In this document: in pieces, positions 1 through 8,978 of the stretch
Layout of the letters: each line of letters begins with the position of its first letter
How positions within the stretch are numbered: position 1 is the first letter of the stretch
Source of the DNA: Bin5 sp965221145
Lineage (GTDB): Bacteria; Chloroflexota; Anaerolineae; Caldilineales; Caldilineaceae
Assembly (NCBI GenBank): GCA_965221145.1
Contig: OZ244877.1
Span: 992,001 to 1,056,000 of the forward strand
Direction: 5' to 3'
DNA: 64,000 bases
Notes under the pieces: generated by a model
Told to the model about the DNA's origin: nothing
Databases searched by the model: none
The model's input: only the letters and a program-made list of their open reading frames with translations
Translations under genes and position numbers: made by a program

Positions 1-435
1 GATCAGATCTTCATGAAGCCGCCCGGTCATGGCTCTGTTAAGGAGTATCACCAGGATTCGGCGTCATGGCCTTTCCTCATCCCCCAAAACCAGATCACAT
101 GCTGGATCGCGCTCGATGAAGCCACGCTCGAAAACGGCTGCATGCGTTGCATCCCCGGCAGCCAGACCTACGGCCTGCTCCAAGTGAAGCATCTGCCGCA
201 GCTGTTGACCGATGAGATGAGAGCGCGGGAGGCGCCGGTTCCCTTGCCTGCCGGCGGCTGCCTCCTTTTCCACAGCCTGAACCTGCACTATTCCAGTCCG
301 AATACCTCGGCTAAGCGGCGACGCGCCTGGGCCTTGCACTACATGATGGCCAAGTCGAAGGACCTGAGCACCGCCGAAGAGGTCCATGTTGACTACATTT
401 CAGTACGGGGCAGGTCCTATGCAGGTTGCGTCTGA
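1..435 (+). CDS. Phytanoyl-CoA dioxygenase (PhyH) family protein, C-terminal part
   Basis: The frame is open from the first base, so the gene begins upstream of the window; the Met at base 13 is internal. The visible part holds the end of a PhyH-type Fe(II)/2-oxoglutarate dioxygenase jelly-roll: an HQD iron-ligand motif in EYHQDS, the strand region ENGCM..IPGSQ, and HSLNLHYSS followed by the basic RRRAWALHY segment where the distal iron His and the 2-oxoglutarate Arg are expected. It closely resembles the complete paralogue at 1499-2329. The stop overlaps the next gene, suggesting translational coupling. Substrate unknown; PhyH proteins hydroxylate many small molecules. Confidence 0.9.
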   Translation, partial: DQIFMKPPGHGSVKEYHQDSASWPFLIPQNQITCWIALDEATLENGCMRCIPGSQTYGLLQVKHLPQLLTDEMRAREAPVPLPAGGCLLFHSLNLHYSSPNTSAKRRRAWALHYMMAKSKDLSTAEEVHVDYISVRGRSYAGCV

Positions 436-1033
436 GTATGAAGTGGCTGCCCCTTGGGGGAGCGGGGGGAATGGACAGAACAGGCCGGAGTTTTCGCCTC
501 TCCTGTCGCGCGTAGCCTATACGCTTCTGCTGGCTCTGGGTCTCATCGCGCTGATCGCCAGTTGGCGGGCCGTCTCCAACTATGTCAGTTCGCTCACCAG
601 TGTAAGCGCACTCGAACTGGAGATCACCGATGTGCGCCGGGCTGATGATGACAACGCCCAACTCATCCTGCAGTTCAGGCTGCACAACCGCTCGTCGCTT
701 CCTATCCGCCTGAACAGCTATTTTTTCGAGTTGTTTCTTAATGGAGAGCGCTTCGGCGGCAGCAATAGCGCCTATCACGGCGACGGTTCCGACGTGGACC
801 AGTCTCTCTACGCCCGCGCCTCCACCATCGAACAGACTCTTGCCCCGTATGGGCGGCTGGATATGGAGTTCCCACTGTACGTATTTGAGTTGGATCAGGT
901 TATGGCCGCGCTTCAGGAGCTTTCCGAGCCGCCCACCTGGTCCGTTGAGGCTGGATTACGAATGATTTATCCCCACGGTCGCGACGAGCGTCTGCTGCGG
1001 CTGCGGGCTTCCCTGCAAGAGTCGGTACGATGA
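419..1033 (+). CDS. Membrane-anchored protein of unknown function
   Basis: About 204 residues if translation starts at the ATG at 419, which overlaps the PhyH stop by 17 bases; an earlier in-frame ATG at 386 is possible and would overlap by 50. One hydrophobic helix lies at about residues 32-49, preceded by a Gly/Asn-rich tail. The following roughly 150 residues look like a beta-rich extracytoplasmic domain (alternating segments such as LILQFRLHNRSSLPIRLNS), in the style of LEA14/WHy-like domains, but I cannot assign a family firmly. Its stop overlaps the next start as ATGA, so it is cotranscribed with the membrane protein at 1030. Confidence 0.75.
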   Translation: MQVASEYEVAAPWGSGGNGQNRPEFSPLLSRVAYTLLLALGLIALIASWRAVSNYVSSLTSVSALELEITDVRRADDDNAQLILQFRLHNRSSLPIRLNSYFFELFLNGERFGGSNSAYHGDGSDVDQSLYARASTIEQTLAPYGRLDMEFPLYVFELDQVMAALQELSEPPTWSVEAGLRMIYPHGRDERLLRLRASLQESVR

Positions 1034-1446
1034 GTTCATGGCTTCGCCAGAGTATGGCGGTCATCGCGGTCGCCGCCGTTCTGGCCTACATGGGGCTGAT
1101 CTCCCTTTCCCATGTGGGCGGCTATGTCGCCTGGCCGGTCGATATGCTGGCGCTCAGCGTTGCCGCCGCTCTGTGCGGGGCGCTCCTTGCGCTGGCCGAG
1201 GGCAAATCAATCCTCCTGTTGGTGATCGCCTCCGCTGTGAGCGTTCTCCTGTTTGGCGGCTTCTGGATGTATACGTCTTGGGCGCTGCTGGGCAATCAGT
1301 TCCCGTTTGTCGAACTCATTCTTTCCGATTTCGTCTTTCTCTATATTCTCAAGCGCAGCTTCTTTCTGGCGGCGCCCGGCTTCGTGTTTGGCGTGTTTGG
1401 CGTAATCATCGTAGAGTTAGTCCTGCCATCGATCCTGCGCCGTTGA
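1030..1446 (+). CDS. Small integral membrane protein of unknown function
   Basis: A 138-residue, strongly hydrophobic protein with about four transmembrane helices (roughly residues 8-25, 36-55, 59-78 and 110-134) and few charged residues. The start codon overlaps the preceding stop in an ATGA arrangement, so it is translationally coupled to the membrane-anchored protein upstream. The two probably act together in the envelope. I do not recognise a family. It lies between two PhyH dioxygenase genes, but nothing in the sequence links it to their chemistry. Confidence 0.75.
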   Translation: MSSWLRQSMAVIAVAAVLAYMGLISLSHVGGYVAWPVDMLALSVAAALCGALLALAEGKSILLLVIASAVSVLLFGGFWMYTSWALLGNQFPFVELILSDFVFLYILKRSFFLAAPGFVFGVFGVIIVELVLPSILRR

Positions 1447-1498
1447 AGCGGAAGAGACGTGCGCTACCTGAATCAAGTGAACTCTGAGGAGAATGACC

Positions 1499-2329
1499 AT
1501 GGCTCTGACAGCGGAACAGAAACAGTTTTTTGACGAAAACGGCTATCTTCCCTACGGACGCGTACTGTCGGACGAGGAGATTCAGGCCCTCCGTCAGCGC
1601 AGCGAGGATATCGCGGCCGGGAGAATGAGCCACGTGCCGGCCCACAACATTCAATTCGAACAGGTATTCCGCGACGGCGAAGGGCATTATGCGCCCCCGC
1701 GCGAAGGGGGCGCGGCGACAACTGAGCCGCGCATCGACATGATCCGTAAGATGACCTATCTCTGCTACCACGATGACCTCTTTCAGGCCGTGGCAAAGAA
1801 GGCGGAGATCGTGGATGTGATCGAGGTTCTCCTCGGCCCCAATATCAAGTTCTACGCCGATCAGTTGATGATGAAGCCCCGCTTCAACGGCACCGTGACC
1901 GACTGGCATCAGGACTCGGTGGCCTGGCCGATGTTTGCCCCCCAGAACCATGTGAGTTGCTGGGTGGCTCTGGACGACGCCACCATCGAAAACGGCTGCA
2001 TGACCGTGATCCCCGGCAGCCACAAGTGGGGGCCGATTGCCCGTGAGTACAAGGACAGATTCCTGGAGCTGCCGCACGTGGCGGACCCGGTTCCAGTGGA
2101 GGTCAAGGCGGGCCACTGCATGTTCCACCACGGCCTCAACTTCCATCGCACCGAGGCCAACACCACCCCCAATCGGCGGCGCGGCCTGGCCCTCCACTAT
2201 CTCGACGCCGAGACGAGTTACCTTGGTATCGTCGATGAAGATCATCGCCGGCAGGTCGAGGGCACGCCCCGTCGCGGCAAAACGCCGTTCATGCTCATCC
2301 GCGGCAAGGAGATCCCGGGGCGTGTGTAA
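1499..2329 (+). CDS. Phytanoyl-CoA dioxygenase (PhyH) family protein
   Basis: A complete 276-residue PhyH-family Fe(II)/2-oxoglutarate-dependent oxygenase. The iron motif HQD is at residues 137-139 (DWHQDS), followed by ENGCM and IPGSHKWG. The distal His is in FHHGLNFHRT near residue 211, and the likely 2-oxoglutarate-binding Arg is in PNRRRG near 226-228. I place the start at 1499 because GAGGAG at 1486-1491 is seven bases upstream; the ATG at 1493 is only one base from that site. It is a paralogue of the partial gene at the window start. Expected to be a cytoplasmic hydroxylase of unknown substrate. Confidence 0.92.
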   Translation: MALTAEQKQFFDENGYLPYGRVLSDEEIQALRQRSEDIAAGRMSHVPAHNIQFEQVFRDGEGHYAPPREGGAATTEPRIDMIRKMTYLCYHDDLFQAVAKKAEIVDVIEVLLGPNIKFYADQLMMKPRFNGTVTDWHQDSVAWPMFAPQNHVSCWVALDDATIENGCMTVIPGSHKWGPIAREYKDRFLELPHVADPVPVEVKAGHCMFHHGLNFHRTEANTTPNRRRGLALHYLDAETSYLGIVDEDHRRQVEGTPRRGKTPFMLIRGKEIPGRV

Positions 2330-2339
2330 CAGCAGTTGT

Positions 2340-2457
2340 TAATGTAGATCCCAATTGAGACCAAGATTTTGCGCATACCAGGAGGGCGAACAAAACTCCT
2401 GCAATCCCAGGATGGAGGCCGTGTGAAAAGTCTTGGTTTCAAATTGAACTTACATTA
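2340..2457. repeat. MITE-like element copy 1
   Basis: A 118-bp intergenic element with imperfect inverted ends of about 35 bp. The left end reads TAATGTAGATCCCAATTGAG; the right end, reverse-complemented, reads TAATGTAAGTTCAATTTGAA, and both continue into ACCAAGA. No coding capacity. The same end sequence bounds copies near 21.1, 22.4, 48.4 and 49.0 kb. It sits between a PhyH gene and an aldo/keto reductase gene; the rest of the 217-bp gap shows nothing beyond the ribosome-binding site of the latter. Confidence 0.7.
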
Positions 2458-2546
2458 GTGGCTAGTGGCCTGCAAGTTTTCTGATCGGCAAAGGGCAGTC
2501 TGCCGCCATCACTGCCCGTGAATGTGACACGAAGGAGAGGCTTGAA

Positions 2547-3413
2547 ATGTCCCACAACTTACCTACCGCAATCCTCGGGCGCACCGGCTTGGAGGTCACG
2601 CGGCTCGGCTTCGGCGCGGCGCACCGGCGGGCCATGACCGATGAAGAGATGAGCGCCCAGCTCAACGCCGTCCTCGACGCAGGGATCACCTTTGTCGACA
2701 CCGCCAACGATTATGGCAATAGCGAGGAGATGATCGGCCGCTTCCTCCGCCACCGCCGCGATGAGTTCGTTCTGGCCACGAAGTGCGGCTGCCATCCCGA
2801 CGGGCATATCTGGACGCGGGAGAATCTCTTCCGCGGTCTGCATGAGAGCCTGGAGCGTCTGCGCGTCGACTACGTGGACGTGATGCAACTCCACAACCCG
2901 ACCGTGGCCGAATGTGAAGAGGGTGAACTGGTGACCGCGCTGCAAGATATGCGCGCCCAGGGCAAGGTGCGCTGGATCGGTGCGTCGACCACGCTGCCCC
3001 ACCTGCCTACCTATCTGAGTTGGGACGTGTTTGATGTGTACCAGATACCCTACTCTGCGCTGGAGCGCGACCACGAAGTCTGGCTGACCACGACCGCGCA
3101 AGCTGAAGCCGGTACGATCATCCGCGGCGGCGTGGCCCTGGGCGAGCCGAAGGTCGGTCTGGGAACGTCGGAGCGCTGGCAGGCGTTTGAGCAGGCCGGG
3201 CTGGGCGAACTGCGGCAGGCGGACGAGAGCAACACATCCTTCATGCTGCGCTATACGCTGACACACCCTGACGCTCACACCATTATCGTCGGCACGACCA
3301 ACCCCATGCATCTCGAGGAAAACGTGCAGGCCGTGCTGGCCGGTCCTCTGTCCGCGGATGTGTACGCCGAAGCCAAGCAGCGGCTGGATCGAATCGGTGT
3401 GACTCCGGCCTGA
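2547..3413 (+). CDS. Aldo/keto reductase
   Basis: A 288-residue AKR-superfamily TIM barrel, slightly shorter than typical, expected to reduce aldehydes or ketones (or oxidise sugars) with NAD(P)H in the cytoplasm. The catalytic tetrad is visible: Asp51 and Tyr56 in DTANDYG, Lys79 in LATKCG and His116 in MQLHNP. The N-terminal LGRTGLEVTRLGFG is the usual AKR opening. GGAGAGG lies upstream of the ATG. It starts the catabolic block that continues to about 15.9 kb. Confidence 0.92.
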   Translation: MSHNLPTAILGRTGLEVTRLGFGAAHRRAMTDEEMSAQLNAVLDAGITFVDTANDYGNSEEMIGRFLRHRRDEFVLATKCGCHPDGHIWTRENLFRGLHESLERLRVDYVDVMQLHNPTVAECEEGELVTALQDMRAQGKVRWIGASTTLPHLPTYLSWDVFDVYQIPYSALERDHEVWLTTTAQAEAGTIIRGGVALGEPKVGLGTSERWQAFEQAGLGELRQADESNTSFMLRYTLTHPDAHTIIVGTTNPMHLEENVQAVLAGPLSADVYAEAKQRLDRIGVTPA

Positions 3414-3459
3414 GCCTGGGAACAGGAGTCCCCAGCCCACATGAAATGAGGCAAGCGCC

Positions 3460-4899
3460 ATGACTGGTTCAATCGACATCGGCTCGCGTTGGGAACTGCT
3501 GCTTGACGACTACCTGATCGCCTACATGGGCCGCGGCGCTGAACTGCTGTTGCACCGCCCTGTGCCGCAGGAGGTGGTCCTGGAGACGGATGCGCCCTGG
3601 GAGGGCAACGCCTCCGGCTATGTTACAGTCTTGCAGGATGACGACGGCTATCGCATGTACTATCGCGGCTGGCACTTCACGCATGACACGGGTTCCCTGG
3701 AATATCCCCACGCCGAGGTGGTCTGCGTAGCCGAAAGCAGCGATGGCGTGCATTGGAGCAAGCCGGATCTGGGACTGGTCGAGTTCGACGGCTCGCGCAA
3801 GAACAACATCATTGTCGACGCCCGCGATGACGGCAGCCCGGCTATCAACTTTGTGCCGTTCAAGGATCCCAACCCCGAAGCAGCGGCCGCGGAAAAGTAT
3901 AAGGCGCTCGCCAACAATCGAGGCTACAAGGGGCTGTTCCCGCTCAGTTCCCCCGACGGCATCCACTGGACGCCGATGCGTGCCGAGCCTGTGATTACCG
4001 AAGGCTATTTCGATTCCCAGAATCTGGCCTTCTGGGATGCCGAGCGCGGCGAATATCGTGACTACCATCGCGATTTTCGCCACGGACGCGACATTATGAC
4101 CTGCGTCTCGCCGGACTTCCTCAACTGGAGCGAGCCGGTCTTCGTTGACTATACCCCAGGCCGCGTCGCCGAACTGTATACCAACCAGATTGCGCCCTAC
4201 TACCGGGCGCCCCACCTCTTTGTCGGCTTTCCCGCCCGCTATGTTGAGCGCCCCTGGACGGCGGCCATCGAGGACCTGCCCGAGCAGGCGCATCGCCGCA
4301 TTCGAGCCAGCGCGCATGAACGCTACGGCGCGGCCTTGACCGACGGCCTGTTTATGAGCAGTCGCGACGGCGTCACCTTCAACATGTGGCCGGAAGCATT
4401 CATTCGCCCAGGATTGCGGCCACAGGACAACTGGACCTACGGTGACAACTATCAGAACTGGGGCCTGGTGACGACCCGCTCTCAGTTTGACGGCGCGCCC
4501 GACGAACTTTCGATGTACGTCAGCGAAGGATATTGGCGCGGGCAGGGCGTCAGTCTGCGACGCTACACCACGCGGGTTGACGGCTTCGTCTCGCTCCACG
4601 CGCCCCTCAGCGGCGGCGAGATGGTCACCAGGCCGCTCAGTTTTCGCGGCGGCAATCTGGAGCTGAACTTCTCGGCCTCTGCCGCGGGCAGCGTGCGCGT
4701 GGAGATCCTGCACGGGCAGGTCGATACGGCCATCGAGGGCTATGGCCTGGCCGATAGCGTTGAGCTTCTGGGTGACGATCTGGAGCGGACGGTTCGCTGG
4801 GCAGAGGGCGCCGATCTCAGCAAGCTCAGCGGAGAGCCGGTGCGGCTGCGCTTTGTGCTGTGCGATGCAGACATCTACGCCTTCCGCTTCGTCGAATAG
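3460..4899 (+). CDS. Beta-propeller glycosidase-like protein, paralogue 1
   Basis: A 479-residue soluble protein with no signal peptide. Repeated motifs such as LLLDDYL, DAPWEGN, MYYRGW, SSDGVHWSKP, YFDSQNLAFWD and MSSRDG fit a five-bladed propeller of the GH32/GH43/GH130 type over about residues 1-370. A C-terminal beta-sandwich (FVSLHAPLSGGE then LELNFSASAAGSVRVEI) follows. It is clearly paralogous to the protein at 12278-13780. Acidic residues in DAPWEGN and FDSQNLAFWD are conserved in both and are candidate active-site residues. No exact GH family can be assigned by eye. It lies beside sugar dehydrogenases, consistent with glycoside or phosphorolytic processing inside the cell. Confidence 0.75.
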   Translation: MTGSIDIGSRWELLLDDYLIAYMGRGAELLLHRPVPQEVVLETDAPWEGNASGYVTVLQDDDGYRMYYRGWHFTHDTGSLEYPHAEVVCVAESSDGVHWSKPDLGLVEFDGSRKNNIIVDARDDGSPAINFVPFKDPNPEAAAAEKYKALANNRGYKGLFPLSSPDGIHWTPMRAEPVITEGYFDSQNLAFWDAERGEYRDYHRDFRHGRDIMTCVSPDFLNWSEPVFVDYTPGRVAELYTNQIAPYYRAPHLFVGFPARYVERPWTAAIEDLPEQAHRRIRASAHERYGAALTDGLFMSSRDGVTFNMWPEAFIRPGLRPQDNWTYGDNYQNWGLVTTRSQFDGAPDELSMYVSEGYWRGQGVSLRRYTTRVDGFVSLHAPLSGGEMVTRPLSFRGGNLELNFSASAAGSVRVEILHGQVDTAIEGYGLADSVELLGDDLERTVRWAEGADLSKLSGEPVRLRFVLCDADIYAFRFVE

Positions 4900-4955
4900 G
4901 GACGGAAGACCAGAATGCAGGCCAATGCGGTCGTAGAGCCGCGCGAGAGCAGAGG

Positions 4956-5435
4956 ATGAAAATACGGCGCTACCGTCCGTCCGATCTGGAAACGCTGAAG
5001 ACGATCACGGCGATCTGCTTCGACGGCGTGTGCATCGATCAGAACATCGAGCAACTTTACGGACTGATCAACGGCAAAGACTGGCGCTGGCGCAAGAAGC
5101 GCCACATTGACGACGACGCGCAAATCCACGCGCCCGGCATCCTCGTCGCCGAGGCGGATGGGCAGGTCGTCGGCTACATCAGCACGCGCATCGACCCGGC
5201 CGCCAAGATCGGCGGCATCCCCAACTTTGCTGTCCTGCCCGCATACCAGAAGCAGGGTATCGGCCACAGGCTGCTGGAGGAGGCGGTCGCTTATCTGGCC
5301 GACGAAGGGATGCGCTACGCCCGAATCGAAACTTTGGTCCAAAACGATGTGGGGGCGGACTTCTACCCCAAGTTCGGCTTTCAGGAAGTGGCCCGCCAGG
5401 TTCACTATGTTATGCCAATCGCCGAGGACGATTGA
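4956..5435 (+). CDS. GNAT family N-acetyltransferase
   Basis: About 159 residues from the ATG at 4956; the frame stays open upstream to 4860, but the fold begins at MKIRRYRPSDLETLK, so I use the later start. The acetyl-CoA pyrophosphate-binding region is PAYQKQGIGHRLLEEA (Q/RxxGxG/A motif A), preceded by ILVAEADGQVVGYIS and followed by FYPKFGFQEVAR, all standard GNAT features. Substrate unknown. It is the third gene of a same-strand run and ends 134 bases before the next start. Confidence 0.88.
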   Translation: MKIRRYRPSDLETLKTITAICFDGVCIDQNIEQLYGLINGKDWRWRKKRHIDDDAQIHAPGILVAEADGQVVGYISTRIDPAAKIGGIPNFAVLPAYQKQGIGHRLLEEAVAYLADEGMRYARIETLVQNDVGADFYPKFGFQEVARQVHYVMPIAEDD

Positions 5436-5450
5436 ACTGCCGCCAGCCCC

Positions 5451-5486
5451 TACGCAATACGAAATACGCAATGCCGTTTTGAACGC
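5451..5486. repeat. Relic of the MITE-like core
   Basis: The stretch around TACGCAATACGAAATACGCA resembles the centre of the MITE-like elements at 48.4 and 49.0 kb (CTTACGCAATACG...ACGCAAT) but lacks recognisable terminal repeats. A similar relic lies at 37873-37903. Probably a decayed or internally derived fragment. Confidence 0.35.
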
Positions 5487-5569
5487 ACCTTCACTTTTCG
5501 TTGTTTTTTTGCGTTGGAGATTGGCGAACTGGGTTTCCTACAAAAAAACATCGAAACAGGAGCTTCCGC

Positions 5570-6607
5570 ATGTCAAGAGCCAAAGTCAGAGTCGGCATCG
5601 TCGGCGCAGGGCCAATCGGCGGACTGGGGCGCAGACCCCATTCGCACGCGGCGGGCTATCGGCGCTGCGAGGACGCGGATCTGGTCGCCGTAGCCGACAT
5701 CAACCCGCAGCGACTCCAGCAGTTCGGGGATGAATGGGAAATTGCGCCGGAACATCGCTATCCCACAGCAGTGGAGATGTATGAAAAGGCCGGCCTGGAT
5801 GTCGTCAGCGTCACGACCCATAACCTTTACCATCATCAGCCGGTTATCGAGGCCGCCGCCGCCGGTATCAAGGTGATCATGGTCGAAAAGCCGCTCGCTA
5901 TCAGCGTCGCCTGGGGACGCACGATGGTGGAAGCCTGCGACCGCAGCGGTTCACGCCTGATCACCGAGCACACGCGCCGCTTCCTGCCCCACTATCGGCG
6001 GCTGAAGCGCATGATCGACGAGGGCGCGGTGGGTCAGGTCAAGACGATCAAGTATGAGGGCTGCCGACCGCTTCTTCACAACGGAACCCACACGGTCGAC
6101 TACGCCTTTTACTTTACCTCGGCGGAGCCACAGCTTGTCTCCGGCTATCTGCGCAAGGAGGACGTGGTTGATCCCGGCGGCGCCGGCATGATCGCCTGCT
6201 CCGATGGCGTCGTCGTTATCGTCGACTGCATCGCCGAGCGCCGAGAGCATCTGGGCTATACCTCGATTGCTGGCGACGCCGGCCGCATCCACTTCTGCGA
6301 ACGTCGCGGCCTGTGGGAGCACGGCCCGCTGGTCGAAGCGGACGAGGGCTACGGAACCCGCCACGATTTCCAGCCCATTCCCGACATGCCCGCCGAGTTC
6401 AAGTTGGATGACTATTTCTACTCGGCGACGCGCGAAAGTGTAGACTGCCTGCTGGAAGATCGGGAGAGCGTTTCGACAGGGCGCGATGGGCTGAAGTGCC
6501 TGGAGGTGATCACCGCTATCCACATCTCCCACAAGACCGGAACACAGGTGCGCCTGCCCCTGGCCCCCGGCCTGGATGAACTGGAGATCCGCTCATCTGG
6601 CAAGTAA
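5570..6607 (+). CDS. Gfo/Idh/MocA family oxidoreductase
   Basis: A 345-residue NAD(P)-dependent sugar or cyclitol dehydrogenase-like protein. The N-terminal Rossmann motif VGIVGAGPIGG and the family EKP motif (MVEKPLA) are present, followed by the C-terminal alpha/beta substrate domain. The start at 5570 is chosen because CAGGAG lies eight bases upstream; an open frame from 5501 has no such site. It is the first of three consecutive members of the same superfamily, each with different sequence, implying successive or alternative oxidation steps on sugar derivatives. Confidence 0.9.
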   Translation: MSRAKVRVGIVGAGPIGGLGRRPHSHAAGYRRCEDADLVAVADINPQRLQQFGDEWEIAPEHRYPTAVEMYEKAGLDVVSVTTHNLYHHQPVIEAAAAGIKVIMVEKPLAISVAWGRTMVEACDRSGSRLITEHTRRFLPHYRRLKRMIDEGAVGQVKTIKYEGCRPLLHNGTHTVDYAFYFTSAEPQLVSGYLRKEDVVDPGGAGMIACSDGVVVIVDCIAERREHLGYTSIAGDAGRIHFCERRGLWEHGPLVEADEGYGTRHDFQPIPDMPAEFKLDDYFYSATRESVDCLLEDRESVSTGRDGLKCLEVITAIHISHKTGTQVRLPLAPGLDELEIRSSGK

Positions 6608-6667
6608 CACCACTGGCGACTGCAACGGGGATTCGCCACGAACCACCGCCATTTTCGGGAGTATTGA

Positions 6668-7819
6668 ATGTCAGAGAACTATCGCGCCGGGATTATCGGC
6701 CACACCGGACGCGGCAATTACGGTCACCAGTTGGATACGGCCTTTGCGGGGCTGTCGAATGTCGAGGTTGTCGCAGTCGCCGACCCCGACGCGGCCGGGC
6801 GTGCCGCCGCCGCACAACGTACCGGCGCCGCCCACGGCTACGCCGACTACCGTGAAATGCTTTCGCAGATGGAACTGGACCTGGTGTGCGTTTGTCCGCG
6901 CTGGGTTTACGAGCACGCGGCGATGGTGATCGCCTGCGCCGAAGCCGGTGTCAAGGGCATCTTCTGCGAAAAGCCTTTCGCCCGCACGCTGGCTGAAGCC
7001 GACGCCATGCTCGCGGCCTGTGAACGGAACAACACAAGGCTCGCAGTAGCCCACCGCCGCGCCAACCCTTACGAACTTCATGCCAAAAAGCTGATCGACG
7101 AGGGGCTGATCGGCGATGTGCAGATGATCCGCCGCCACGGTAAGGCCGACCGTCGCTCAGGAGCGATGGATCTGATCGTCTTGGGCACCCATCTCCTGGA
7201 CGACATCCGTTTCTTCGCCGATTCGGACGTGCTTTGGGCGCACGCGCACGTCACACAAGATGGCCGCGAGGTGACCCTGGCTGATGTCCACGAGGGAGAC
7301 GAGGGGGTCGGCCTGATCGCCGGTAATGGCTTGGCGGCCTATTTTGTCTTCCAGAACGGGGTGACCGCCCATCTTGACTCCTATCGCAGTGACGATGCCG
7401 ATACGCGCGAACAGGTCAACTGGCTCGGCCTCGAAATCCACGGCTCCGCGGGCATCTTGTCGCTGCGCACCGCGCCGCTGGGCGAACTCTACCACTACCC
7501 CTACCGGCTCTGGCTCCCCGGAGAGCGGGACGGCTCTTGGGAGCGCATTACGCTGCCGGAATGGGATTGCAACGCGGACGGCCAGCCTCGCTCCGTATCC
7601 GAAAAATTTCAACTGAACAACCGAGTCTTCGCCGAAGAGTTGATCCAGGCCATCGAGGAAGACCGGCAGGTGTCGGCAGTGACCAATGGCCATGATGCGC
7701 GGGCCGTGCTGGAGATGATCATGGCGATCCACGAGTCGCAACGGCTGCGCGGGCGCGTCAACTTCCCGCTGGAAAACCGAGAGAATCCTTACGAAGTCTG
7801 GCGCAGAGAGGGCGAGTAG
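6668..7819 (+). CDS. Gfo/Idh/MocA family oxidoreductase
   Basis: A 383-residue member of the Gfo/Idh/MocA superfamily. The nucleotide-binding loop is AGIIGHTGRGNYG, the acidic residue ending beta-2 is in AVADPDAAG, and the EKP motif is FCEKPFART. A GGGAG sequence precedes the ATG. The glycine-rich loop is longer than the classical GxGxxG and is shared in style with the next gene (AGIIGLTGIGQSP), so these two are closer to each other than to the upstream copy. Predicted cytoplasmic NAD(P)-dependent dehydrogenase of unknown sugar substrate. Confidence 0.9.
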   Translation: MSENYRAGIIGHTGRGNYGHQLDTAFAGLSNVEVVAVADPDAAGRAAAAQRTGAAHGYADYREMLSQMELDLVCVCPRWVYEHAAMVIACAEAGVKGIFCEKPFARTLAEADAMLAACERNNTRLAVAHRRANPYELHAKKLIDEGLIGDVQMIRRHGKADRRSGAMDLIVLGTHLLDDIRFFADSDVLWAHAHVTQDGREVTLADVHEGDEGVGLIAGNGLAAYFVFQNGVTAHLDSYRSDDADTREQVNWLGLEIHGSAGILSLRTAPLGELYHYPYRLWLPGERDGSWERITLPEWDCNADGQPRSVSEKFQLNNRVFAEELIQAIEEDRQVSAVTNGHDARAVLEMIMAIHESQRLRGRVNFPLENRENPYEVWRREGE

Positions 7820-7892
7820 TGAGAATGACCGCCGCTGACTCCAGGTTTGCAGTCAGGTGGCGCATAAATCATCCCCCAAGCAGGAGAGGAAC

Positions 7893-8969
7893 ATGGCCAA
7901 CACACAAGATTCGACAGGCAAGACATACCGGGCCGGTATCATCGGGCTGACCGGAATCGGCCAGTCTCCGCCCCGCTACGACTTGTGGGCGACGCGCCAT
8001 CCGCAGCCGCACTCGCACGCGTCCGCCCATGCCGCGCATCCGCGCGTAGAGGTGGTGGCCGTGTGCGAACTGGTGCCGGAGCTATTGACCCGATACGAGG
8101 AAAACTGGGGCGCGGCGGCCCAATACAACGACTATCGCGCCATGCTGGCGCGGGAGAATCTCGATCTGTTGAGCGTGGTCACCTCTGACCATCTGCACGC
8201 CCAGATGGTCGTCGACGCGGCCGAGGCCGGCGTCCCCGGCATCTACTGTGAGAAGCCCCTGGCCACCACCCTGGTCGACGCCGACCGCATGTTGGCTGCG
8301 GTGGAGAAGAGCGGCGCAAAGATCTGCGTCAACCATGGCAGACGTTGGGATCCCTTCTGGCGACAGGCCCAAGCCATCATCGAGGGGGGCCGCATCGGCT
8401 CGCTCACCCGTATCGGCGCTCACCTGGGGGGCGAACGGGCGATGCTCTTCCGCAACGGGACGCACCTGATCGACACCGTCTGCATGTATGCGGACGCGGC
8501 GCCGGACTGGCTGATCGGGGGCATGGAGGAGGGCTACGAGGACCGCACCGAATACCTGGGGGACGGCGGCCACGATCCCAAGACCGATCCCGGCGCATCG
8601 GCCTATGTCCACTTCACGAACGGCGTGCGCGCCCACATCGAAGTCTCTCAGAAGACGCTGGTCAATTTCGAGCTGGACCTCCTATGCACAAAGGGCCGCA
8701 TTCGCATCAGCAACACCGAAGCCATTGTCTATCTGGAATCGGAGGAGCATGGTCACGAGGTGACCAGCCGTCAGATTGGCGGAACCGTCGACTACGGCAG
8801 CGGCATGGTCAACGCGGTCGATGAACTGATCCAGCTGATTGAGAACGGGGGCGAGAGCGTATCCAGCGGTCGGCGGGCCTTGCACAGCCTGGAGATCATG
8901 ATCGCGATCATGCGCTCGCAGGCCAAAGGGGTGGAGAAGATCCACTGGCCCCTGGCCCGCGATGTCTAA
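7893..8969 (+). CDS. Gfo/Idh/MocA family oxidoreductase
   Basis: About 358 residues from the ATG at 7893, which follows AGGAGAGG; the frame extends to 7857 without a good ribosome-binding site. Motifs: AGIIGLTGIGQSP in the Rossmann loop, EKPLATT for the conserved Lys, and FRNGTHLIDTVCMYAD in the catalytic domain. It is the third of three tandem paralogues and ends nine bases before the convergent aminotransferase gene, so transcription from both sides meets here. Confidence 0.9.
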   Translation: MANTQDSTGKTYRAGIIGLTGIGQSPPRYDLWATRHPQPHSHASAHAAHPRVEVVAVCELVPELLTRYEENWGAAAQYNDYRAMLARENLDLLSVVTSDHLHAQMVVDAAEAGVPGIYCEKPLATTLVDADRMLAAVEKSGAKICVNHGRRWDPFWRQAQAIIEGGRIGSLTRIGAHLGGERAMLFRNGTHLIDTVCMYADAAPDWLIGGMEEGYEDRTEYLGDGGHDPKTDPGASAYVHFTNGVRAHIEVSQKTLVNFELDLLCTKGRIRISNTEAIVYLESEEHGHEVTSRQIGGTVDYGSGMVNAVDELIQLIENGGESVSSGRRALHSLEIMIAIMRSQAKGVEKIHWPLARDV

Positions 8970-8978
8970 CCTCCATGA